Positions 53,650 to 60,836 of a DNA stretch of 60,836 bases are shown here, in pieces; position 1 is the stretch's first letter, and every line of letters starts with the position of its first letter. The DNA comes from JAJECS01 sp034428595 (GTDB lineage Bacteria; Chloroflexota; UBA11872): NCBI GenBank assembly GCA_034428595.1, contig DAOUHO010000041.1, positions 1 to 60,836 on the forward strand, written 5' to 3'. Made by a program: the position numbers and the translations under genes. Under the pieces are notes generated by a model that saw only the letters and a program-made list of their open reading frames with translations, made no database searches and was not told the origin of the DNA.

Positions 53650-53666
53650 ATGTCACACAGTGACAT
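53650..53666 (-). promoter_or_regulatory. operator-like palindrome of the toxin-antitoxin operon
   Basis: ATGTCAC-ACA-GTGACAT is a perfect 7-3-7 inverted repeat just upstream of the RHH antitoxin ATG. RHH antitoxins commonly bind such sites to autorepress. The half-site is shared with the palindrome upstream of csrA. Confidence 0.6.
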
Positions 53667-53771
53667 ACAACTGCGGCGCACGGCGAGCATGAGGCGGAAC
53701 GGCCCTCCGCAGCGATAGGGCTGTCCGCTTGGTTGACCCGGAGCGCCGGTTGCTGTCCCGACGTCCGCGGC

Positions 53772-53852
53772 GCCCAGGCCCACCTGAACGCACGCCAGGT
53801 GCGCAAGGTCTTCTACCACGAGGGACGGCTGATCAACCTGGTCGTTGGGTAG
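53772..53852 (+). pseudogene. decayed duplicate of the 3' end of leuS
   Basis: The segment aligns without gaps to the last 81 bases of leuS (52725-52805) with 71 identities counted by eye. It would encode AQAHLNARQVRKVFYHEGRL then INLVVG and a TAG stop, in the same plus orientation as leuS. No upstream part of leuS is present. Together with leuS itself it brackets the toxin-antitoxin pair. Confidence 0.9.
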
Positions 53853-53935
53853 GCCGGCAGCGGCCTGAGCCGGGCGCTGATACCGTAGGCATCCCTCCAC
53901 GTTGGTCGCTTGTGATGAGCGGGAAGGCCTGATCG

Positions 53936-55402
53936 ATGAAGACTAGGCTCGTGCTGGTGGTGGCCCTGGTCGGTCTGGTGTTCTCGTTTCAGCCGGCCGT
54001 CGCCCAGGACTGCGGTTTTCAACTGGGGTTCAAGGCGCTGCGCGATCTGATTCCGGACGTGGTGGGCGACTGTGTGGAGAACGAGCAACACAACCCGGAC
54101 ACGGGCATGACGCGGCAATCCACGACCAACGGCCAGCTGATCTGGCGCAAGGCCGACAACTGGACCGGGTTTACCGACGGCGAGCGGACCTGGATCAACG
54201 GTCCGGAGGGATTGCAGCAGCGGCTGAACAGCGAGCGCTTTGCTTGGGAAGCCCCAGCCGCACCCGCGGTTGCGCAGCGCCTGACGCTGGCACAGCTGCG
54301 GAACGCCGAATACCACCTGCCGCTCCTCGGTGACGAGGACATGCCGGTTCAGTTCACCGACGGCGAGGGCCAGGTCGCCTTTGGCGAGGGTGCGACGGAA
54401 CGAGTCTCCGCGGGTCTCGTCGACGACACGGTCGCGTTCGGCGATCTGGACAGCGACGGATTCGCCGATGCGGTAGCCGTGGTGTTCATATCCGGGGGCG
54501 GCAGCGGCACGTTCATCCATTTGGTCGCCGTGCTCGACCGCGACGGCGAGCCGGAGTCGGCGGCGTGGGTGCTCCTGGGCGACCGGGTGCCGGTGCTGAG
54601 CCTGTCCATCACCAGCGGCCAGATCGTCGCGCGTACGGTCACTCACCGCAGCGGCGACGGGCTGTGCTGCCCGACGCTCAACATCACCCGCGATTTCGCC
54701 CTGCGCGAGGGCGAGCTGGTCGAGCGCCAGGCGCTGGTGATTGAGTCGCCGCTGCCGGGCGAGACGGTAGCCAGCGGGGTTGAGGTTCGGGGTACGACGA
54801 CCATGTATCCGTCGGGCGATGACCTCCGCTACCTGGTCTACGACGCTCGCGGCGGAGTGATCGGCATGGGCACGCTCCCGGTTGACGGGTTTACGGGCTC
54901 TCCGGGGACGTTCGCCGCGCCGGTTGAGTTCATCGCGGGCGCGAGTGGACCGGGTCGCATTGAGATCGTCGACGTGGATCCGAACGACGGTTCGGCGCTG
55001 GCGCGCACGACGGCGCCGGTGGTCCTAGAGGCCACTCCGTCGATATACGGCGCTCCGCCGACGGAGGAGACGGGCCGGCCCGCCCGCGAGCTGGTGCTGG
55101 AGGCGCCGGTGAGCGGGGCGACGGTCGGGGCCGACATCGAGGTGCGTGGGCGCGTCAGCGTGATGCCGTTCGAGAAGAACCTGACCTACCGCATCTACGA
55201 CGCGGCCGGAACGGTCGTCGGCCAGAGCTACATCACGGTGGAAGGCGATTTCGACGGGCCGGGCACGTTTGCGAGGTCGATCACCGTGACGGGCACTTCC
55301 GCGCCTGGGCGCCTGCGCATCGAGGTGAGAGACGTCAGCGAGGCAGACGGGGCGTTGTTTGTGAGCACCTGGGTGGAGGTGTGGTTTTCGGGCGAGCCGT
55401 GA
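53936..55402 (+). CDS. secreted protein with two Gmad2 (Ig-like) domains
   Basis: A 488-residue exported protein: signal peptide (RLVLVVALVGLVFSFQPAVA, cleaved before QDC). Residues ~30-105 form a module ending GFTDGERTWINGPEGLQQRL, which is common in Chloroflexota envelope proteins. A middle domain (VAFGDLDSDGFADAVAVVF) recalls FG-GAP-like calcium loops. The C-terminal half has two Gmad2 domains: IESPLPGETVASGVEVRGTT and LEAPVSGATVGADIEVRGRV. Such proteins bind at the cell surface; no enzyme motif is seen. It was probably the original downstream neighbour of leuS. Confidence 0.75.
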   Translation: MKTRLVLVVALVGLVFSFQPAVAQDCGFQLGFKALRDLIPDVVGDCVENEQHNPDTGMTRQSTTNGQLIWRKADNWTGFTDGERTWINGPEGLQQRLNSERFAWEAPAAPAVAQRLTLAQLRNAEYHLPLLGDEDMPVQFTDGEGQVAFGEGATERVSAGLVDDTVAFGDLDSDGFADAVAVVFISGGGSGTFIHLVAVLDRDGEPESAAWVLLGDRVPVLSLSITSGQIVARTVTHRSGDGLCCPTLNITRDFALREGELVERQALVIESPLPGETVASGVEVRGTTTMYPSGDDLRYLVYDARGGVIGMGTLPVDGFTGSPGTFAAPVEFIAGASGPGRIEIVDVDPNDGSALARTTAPVVLEATPSIYGAPPTEETGRPARELVLEAPVSGATVGADIEVRGRVSVMPFEKNLTYRIYDAAGTVVGQSYITVEGDFDGPGTFARSITVTGTSAPGRLRIEVRDVSEADGALFVSTWVEVWFSGEP

Positions 55403-55408
55403 GTCGAT

Positions 55409-55500
55409 GGGCGCCCACTAGGGGCGCCCCTACGCGGAACGCTTCGGCCGGTACCCGAGGAGGTGGTCCCACGCTGCACGCAGCGCGGGCCACCGGATCG
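55409..55500. repeat. two dispersed hairpin repeats after the Gmad2 protein
   Basis: GGGCGCCCACTAGGGGCGCC followed by CCTACGCGG (55409-55436) belongs to the GCCCCTAC family. CCCACGCTGCACGCAGCGCG followed by GGCCACCGGAT (55468-55499) belongs to the CAGGCTGCGCGCAGCCTGGG family. Confidence 0.65.
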
Positions 55501-55505
55501 GTGGG

Positions 55506-55778
55506 CTAGCCTCCGGCGACTGAGGGGACGATGGAGACCTCGCCGACGCCGTCGAGGGCGGTGTCGAAGCCGTCCTTGAAGCGGATGTCGTCGCCGTCCA
55601 CGTAGATGTTGACGAAGCGCCGCAGCTCGCCGTCGGCGTCGAGCAGGCGCTCGGCCATGCCCGGATAGTCGGCTTCCAGCTGCTGGACCAGCGCGCCGAC
55701 GGTGTCGGCCTCGACGTCCACCCGGCTCTCGCCGCCGGTGAGGCTGCGAAGCGGTGTGGGGATGCGAACGGTTGGCAT
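55506..55778 (-). CDS. MoaD/ThiS-like ubiquitin-fold sulfur-carrier protein
   Basis: A 90-residue beta-grasp protein: TVRIPTPLRSLTGGESRVDV, ADTVGALVQQLEADYPG, VNIYVDGDDIRF, and the C-terminus EVSIVPSVAGG with the terminal Gly-Gly needed for adenylation and thiocarboxylate formation. It is 32 bp downstream of the threonine-synthase-like gene, has AAGGAG before its ATG, and is therefore under the same SAM-I riboswitch. The context suggests it delivers sulfur for homocysteine or cysteine synthesis rather than for molybdopterin or thiamine; no activating E1-like enzyme is in the window. Carrier fold is well supported; pathway is inference. Confidence 0.82.
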   Translation of the reverse strand: MPTVRIPTPLRSLTGGESRVDVEADTVGALVQQLEADYPGMAERLLDADGELRRFVNIYVDGDDIRFKDGFDTALDGVGEVSIVPSVAGG

Positions 55779-55810
55779 GCGATGCGGCTCCTTCTGTGCG
55801 CCCCGGCGAC

Positions 55811-57058
55811 CTAGGCCGTGACGTAGACCCCGCGGTCGGCGAGGACTTGCTCGAATGAGGTGACGGTGGGCTTGACGGCAAAGCTGTCGGCGGTCTGGCT
55901 GTCGATGGCTTCCTGCGTCTTGAGGCCGTTGCCCGTGATGAGGGCCACGGTGAGATCGTCGGGACCGATGGCGCCGCTCTCGGCCAGGTGCTTGAGCACA
56001 CCCACGGTGACGCCGCCGGCGGTCTCGGCGAAGACTCCTTCAGTTTCGGCCAGGAGCCGGATGCCGTCCACGATCTCGGCGTCGGAGACGGCGTCGATGA
56101 CGCCGTCGCACTGCTTGGCCAGCTTGAGGGCGTAGAACCCGTCGGCCGGATTGCCGATGGCCAGCGACTTGGCGATGGTCTGCGGCGTGCGCACGGCGCG
56201 ATAGGTCATGCTGTCGCGCGCGAAGGCCTCGGCGACCGGCGCGCAGCCGTCGCCCTGGGCGCCGTGGATGCGCGTGTGCTGCTCATCCAGCAGCCCGACA
56301 TCGACCATCTCGCGCAGGCCCTTGCCGATCTTGGTGTAGAGCGAGCCGGAGGCGATGGGCGCGACGATGTGGTCGGGCGCTTGCCAGCCCAGCTGCTCCA
56401 CCGTCTCGAAGGCCAGGGTCTTGGATCCCTCGGCGTAGTAGGGGCGCACGTTGATGTTGCAGAAGGCCCACTCGTAGAGGTCGGCAATCTCGCTGCAGAG
56501 GCGGTTGAGCTCGTCGTAGGTGCCGTCAACGGCCACGATGCGCGCGCCGTAGACCGCGGCGCCGCGCACCTTGCCCAGCTCGATGTCGGCGGGCAGGAAG
56601 ACGTAGGTATCCATGCCGTGCCGGGCGCCGGCGGCGGCGACGGCGCCGGCCAGGTTGCCGGTGGAGGCACAGGCGAAGGTCTCATAGCCCAGCTCGCGCG
56701 CCTTGGCCACGGCCACGGCGACGACGCGGTCCTTGAAGGAGAAGCTGGGGTTGACGGTGTCGTTCTTGATATAGAGCCGGTTGAGCCCCAGCCGCTCGCC
56801 CAGGTTGTGGGCGCGCTGCAGGGGCGTGAGGCCCACGGGCCAGGTGGCATCCCAACCGCTCTCGACGGGCAGCAGGTCGGCGTAGCGCCAGAGGGTCTGG
56901 GGACCGGCGGCGATGGACTCGCGCGAGACGCGGTCGCGGATGGCCTGGTAGTCAAACTGCACCTCGAGCGGGCCGAAACAGAACTCGCAGACGTGAACCG
57001 CTATGGGTTCGTAGGCACGGCCGCATTCGCGGCACTGGAGCGCATTGATGGTGCTCAC
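55811..57058 (-). CDS. thrC: threonine-synthase-like PLP enzyme (possible homocysteine-forming role)
   Basis: A 415-residue fold-type II PLP enzyme. An N-terminal zinc ribbon (CRECGRAYEP..CEFCFGPLEV) is followed by VGLTPLQRAHNL, NPSFSFKDRVVAVAVAKA with the PLP-lysine K109, CASTGNLAGAVAAAGARHGM (phosphate-binding) and APIASGSLYTKIGKGL. This is the ThrC family, which turns O-phosphohomoserine into threonine. However, the gene lies behind a SAM-I riboswitch and before a sulfur-carrier-like gene, so it may add sulfur to phosphohomoserine to make homocysteine. GTG start at 57058 with AAGGAC upstream. Family sure, reaction uncertain. Confidence 0.85.
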   Translation of the reverse strand: MSTINALQCRECGRAYEPIAVHVCEFCFGPLEVQFDYQAIRDRVSRESIAAGPQTLWRYADLLPVESGWDATWPVGLTPLQRAHNLGERLGLNRLYIKNDTVNPSFSFKDRVVAVAVAKARELGYETFACASTGNLAGAVAAAGARHGMDTYVFLPADIELGKVRGAAVYGARIVAVDGTYDELNRLCSEIADLYEWAFCNINVRPYYAEGSKTLAFETVEQLGWQAPDHIVAPIASGSLYTKIGKGLREMVDVGLLDEQHTRIHGAQGDGCAPVAEAFARDSMTYRAVRTPQTIAKSLAIGNPADGFYALKLAKQCDGVIDAVSDAEIVDGIRLLAETEGVFAETAGGVTVGVLKHLAESGAIGPDDLTVALITGNGLKTQEAIDSQTADSFAVKPTVTSFEQVLADRGVYVTA

Positions 57059-57228
57059 GGAAGATCGTCCTTCAGTTGGCCATGGGTCGGGGGGCTAGCC
57101 CTCGGGGGATGGACTCAGTCGGTGGCCGAAGCGGCCAATCGGCCCGCGGCGCGCGCGGGCCCGGCCATCGCCATGACCGGCCGACGGACGATGCGCCTGT
57201 AGCTCACCGTGAACATCCCACTTGCACG

Positions 57229-57259
57229 AAACCCCTCGCTGCTCCGACCAGCGAGGGGT
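57229..57259 (-). terminator. expression-platform terminator of the SAM-I riboswitch
   Basis: On the minus strand ACCCCTCGCT pairs with AGCGAGGGGT across a 9-11-nt loop, followed by a short TTT run. It lies 15 nt after the aptamer, where SAM-I riboswitches place a terminator formed when SAM is bound. The U-tract is short, so termination may be weak. Confidence 0.65.
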
Positions 57260-57274
57260 CACGATTCCCGTGAC

Positions 57275-57377
57275 CTCTCATCTCGCGACTTTCGCCGCCG
57301 GAGTTGGCACCTTGCGCGTGGCCGCGCAGGTTGCCAGGCTTCGCAGGGCCTGTTCCCTCCACCACTCTGGATGAGAG
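57275..57377 (-). ncRNA. SAM-I (S-box) riboswitch
   Basis: The minus-strand RNA matches the SAM-I aptamer in order: P1 CTCTCATC pairing with GATGAGAG at the other end; GAGTGGTGGAGGGAACAGGC; CCTGCGAAGCCTGGCAACC; a CTGCGCG..CGCGCAAG hairpin; GGTGCCAACTCC; and the P4 hairpin GGCGGCGAAAGTCGC. The two invariant elements GGAGGGA and GGTGCCAA are both intact. It lies 216 nt upstream of the threonine-synthase-like start with a terminator between, so the pair of genes should be shut down when SAM is plentiful. Confidence 0.95.
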
Positions 57378-57407
57378 CCAGCCATGTGCTCGTCCATGGC
57401 AAGCGGA

Positions 57408-57436
57408 AGGATATCACCCCGCGTTGGCCTCGCCAA
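57408..57436 (-). promoter_or_regulatory. predicted sigma-70-type promoter of the SAM-riboswitch transcript
   Basis: On the minus strand TTGGCG (57436-57431), 17 nt, TATCCT (57413-57408). A start about seven bases later would place the aptamer roughly 20-25 nt into the transcript, as is usual. Motif match only. Confidence 0.55.
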
Positions 57437-57506
57437 CGGGCCCACGTGCTATTCTTGGGGCACGTTCACGCATGTGAGCGCTTCCGTGCGCGCTGCGGTG
57501 ACCCTT

Positions 57507-57535
57507 TTGACATTGCCCGCCTTGGCGGCGCATCT
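57507..57535 (+). promoter_or_regulatory. candidate promoter of the 16S rRNA gene
   Basis: A consensus TTGACA (57507-57512) stands 17 nt before GCATCT, a poor -10. It is the best candidate upstream of the rRNA but would leave a leader of about 200 nt. Confidence 0.3.
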
Positions 57536-57737
57536 CTTGGGTCCGAGCCGCAAACGCGCGGCACCTTAACAGGGGAAGAGTGAGCGTGAGGATTCGGGTC
57601 GCCCATGGCCTGAATCTCAGCGCGACAGTAGTCCGTGTTGATCAGGACGGCTCGATGGAGCCGCGGAGCGTTTCGGCGCTCGGCGGTCCTAAACACTGAC
57701 CAACCGCTTGGCCGCGACGCGGTCGAGCTTGAGGTTT

Positions 57738-59258
<1,521 letters not shown>

Positions 59259-59444
59259 TAGGGAATTTGTTGGGCAGTCAACCTGCCCGACTATCCTAGG
59301 TTGAGGATCGACCGGCACCGGTTGGCCTTCGGGCCGACCAACTGCCGCGCTGAGGACCACAAAGCTATCGAGCCCAGGCCTGGAACACCCACCTCACGCT
59401 CACTCTTCCCCGTCGTTAAGGTGTGTTACGCACCGGCGGCGGGA
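59259..59444 (+). other. 16S-rnpB spacer with processing-type hairpins
   Basis: No tRNA or protein gene. Two hairpins are visible: TTGGGCAGTCAACCTGCCCGA (stem GGGCAG/CTGCCC, about 59269-59289) and GGTTGGCCTTCGGGCCGACC (about 59320-59339). They could be RNase III sites of the rRNA precursor. Confidence 0.5.
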
Positions 59445-59796
59445 GCCGCCGGGCCGGCCAGGCGGTCGCCCCGATCTTCGCGTCGGGGAGGAAAGTCCGC
59501 ACTCCATCGAGCACGGCAGCGGGTAACGCCCGTCGTCCAACGTCGGTACGTCCGACGAAGGGCAGGAACAGGGGCACAGTGACGATGCCCGGCGCTTGTG
59601 ACACCTCCTCCGGGAGTACAAGCACGAGTACGCGCCAGGCGTGAAACGGCCAACCTCTGCCGGGAGCAAGGCCAAGCCGGGACGTTTGCAGGCTGCTCGC
59701 CAAGTCCCAGGTAGGCCGCACGAGGCCGGCGGCAACGCCGGTCCCAGATAGATGACCGCCCGCGACAGAATGCGGCTTATCGGCCGGTTCGGCGGT
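59445..59796 (+). ncRNA. rnpB: RNase P RNA (bacterial class A)
   Basis: The catalytic RNA of RNase P, which matures tRNA 5' ends. Conserved elements appear in order: GGGGAGGAAAGTCCGCACTCC (CR-I, about 59484-59504), GGGTAACGCCCG, CCGGGAGCAAGGCCAAGCCGG, GCAGGCTGCTCGCC, and AGATAGATGACCGCC...GACAGAATGCGGCTTATC (CR-V). Helix P1 is formed by GCCGCCGGGCCGGCC at the 5' end pairing with GGCCGGTTCGGCGGT at the 3' end, which fixes the limits. Same strand as the 16S gene, 186 bp downstream. Confidence 0.93.
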
Positions 59797-60173
59797 GCGC
59801 CCGCGCATCCGGCGACCCGCACTGCGTGCCGCGTGGGATGGGATGCCCTGACGTCACCCAGGCTGCGCGCGGCCTGGGCCAACGGGTGAATCAAGGGCGC
59901 CCACAAGGGACGCCCCTACAAGGCGATCGCCCGGTGTAGGGGCAACCCTCGTGGTTGCCCAGGTGCACCCCACCGCGGGTTCACCCGTAGGGGCGGTTCG
60001 CGAACCGCCCCTTCCAAACGTCGACCCTCGCCGCAGCCCGCGTGGCCAATCTGCTCGTTTCCCCAGGAAGGATCCAGGCTTGACCCCCGTCCGTTCACCC
60101 TGAGCTTGTCGAAGGGGATTCAGAATGGATGGGGGTCCATATATGCCATCGGGTTTCCTTGTTCAGCGTGTCC
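59797..60173. repeat. intergenic stretch of stacked dispersed repeats
   Basis: No gene is visible. Repeats: CCCAGGCTGCGCGCGGCCTG (59858-59877); GGGCGCCCACAAGGGACGCC with CCTACAAGG, then GTGTAGGGGCAACCCTCGTG with GTTGCCC (59894-59960, same pair as at 43203); CCGTAGGGGCGGTTCGCGAA with CCGCCCCTTCC (59985-60015); and TTCACCCTGAGCTTGTCGAA with GGGG (60094-60117), a unit known as a dispersed repeat in many unrelated genomes. Confidence 0.7.
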
Positions 60174-60749
60174 CTATCGACCCGATGGCCTGCGGCGTGA
60201 TCTCCACGTCCGCCGGCGCGCCCACGCCAGCGCCACGCTGCCCCCGACGGCCATGGATGCGGCCAGCGCGTTGAACAGGATGTCCAGCGGGTCGAAGGCG
60301 CGGACGGGCACGAACCACTGGATGCCCTCGTCCACCACGCCGATCAGCACCGCCGCCACGAATGCGACCAGGGCGGGCACGGGAACGCGACGGCCCTGGC
60401 TCTTCCGCTCCGTGAGCGCTTCGTAGATCAGGAGCGCCACCACGCCGTATTCGATGAGGTGGCTGCGTTCCGTTGCCAGCGCCATCCGGACGAACACCAG
60501 TCCGTAGACCGCCGCGACGCCAAGCGCGACGGCAATCTCGGTGCCGCCGGGTCGCCATTGCAGTCCCCGCGTCACCACGGCCACGCCGATCATGAGCATG
60601 GCGAGGACGAAGAGGGGGGTGAGAACGCCGGAGTCGCGCAGCAGCCCGGCCAGGCTGGTCGCCAGGCCGAGGGTCGCGTAGATCGCCGCCACCACCAGCA
60701 GCGTCCAGGCCCAGAGCCGCCGCTCCCGAACCGAAGAGAAGAAGGGCAT
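60174..60749 (-). CDS. VanZ-like family membrane protein
   Basis: A 191-residue membrane protein (ATG at 60749; a TTG at 60809 is also open) with about five or six transmembrane segments. The C-terminal half has the VanZ-like pattern: ERSHLIEYGVVALLIYEAL, then VDEGIQWFVPVRAFDPLDIL and FNALAASMAVG. VanZ in enterococci gives low-level teicoplanin resistance; relatives of this kind are widespread and mostly uncharacterised. It stands alone after the repeat-rich gap. Confidence 0.75.
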   Translation of the reverse strand: MPFFSSVRERRLWAWTLLVVAAIYATLGLATSLAGLLRDSGVLTPLFVLAMLMIGVAVVTRGLQWRPGGTEIAVALGVAAVYGLVFVRMALATERSHLIEYGVVALLIYEALTERKSQGRRVPVPALVAFVAAVLIGVVDEGIQWFVPVRAFDPLDILFNALAASMAVGGSVALAWARRRTWRSRRRPSGR

Positions 60750-60836
60750 GGACGCATCGAACGGGGCTTGGGTCAGGTTGTCAACACCGGGCGTGGGAAC
60801 TATGGGCAACTGCGGGACGCTCGGCGCAGCTGGTTC

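Noticed and set aside
59259..59444. Possible tRNA gene in the 16S-rnpB spacer
   Set aside because: No cloverleaf, TTC(A/G)A loop or CCA end could be found; only simple hairpins.

Overview
The window is high-GC, densely packed bacterial chromosome. It fits a member of the Chloroflexota. The evidence is the type of 16S rRNA gene, secreted proteins carrying modules common in that phylum (a 'GxP.S..F...G..xQ.F.RG' wall/surface module and a 'DGxRTWxNGP.GLQ.RLN' module), and the block rpsO-pnp-dapB-asd-dapA-udg-rnj-ftsK. I cannot place it below phylum without a search. Many starts are GTG or TTG, and ATGA/GTGA stop-start overlaps are common.

Layout. 1-5.2 kb: partial L-threonine aldolase and an AIR-synthase-like protein (minus), then a PCMT-like methyltransferase and pabB (plus), then an SH3 protein (minus). 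5.2-12.3 kb: a glycine-rich membrane repeat protein, glnA with an attenuator-like leader, and a minus operon (beta-propeller surface protein, holB, short PSP1 protein), followed by a methyltransferase. 12.6-13.7 kb: HicBA toxin-antitoxin pair and csrA. 13.9-27.4 kb: GH106-like glycosidase, DUF3105-like protein, a Tat-exported sorbosone-dehydrogenase-like protein, and a tandem family of very large GT-C-like membrane proteins (two intact, one pseudogene, one C-terminal relic). 27.7-40.8 kb: the core superoperon rpsO-pnp-dapB-asd-dapA-udg-rnj, an inserted GH99/DUF5010-like gene, then ftsK. 41-46.8 kb: two DapA-family paralogues, an orphan RelB antitoxin beside an AT-rich island, a Gfo/Idh/MocA oxidoreductase and an MFS exporter. 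47-55.4 kb: a duplicated-domain secreted protein with a two-component system, leuS, a PIN-like/RHH toxin-antitoxin pair and a Gmad2 surface protein. 55.5-57.4 kb: a SAM-I riboswitch controlling a threonine-synthase-like enzyme and a MoaD/ThiS-like protein ending in Gly-Gly. 57.7-59.8 kb: a solitary 16S rRNA gene followed by RNase P RNA, with no 23S. 60.2-60.8 kb: a VanZ-like membrane protein.

Three observations stand out. First, the SAM-I riboswitch upstream of the threonine-synthase-like gene plus a sulfur-carrier-like gene suggests a sulfur-carrier-dependent homocysteine (methionine) pathway using phosphohomoserine. Second, three plus-strand genes (the sorbosone-dehydrogenase-like gene, rnj and leuS) are each followed by accessory cargo on the opposite strand and then by a decayed second copy of the host gene's own 3' end. 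This is a recurrent insertion architecture that no recombinase in the window explains. Third, intergenic space is full of several families of short palindromic repeats, one of which supplies the stop codon of a histidine kinase. Novelty could not be checked here; all functional links beyond family assignment are inference.
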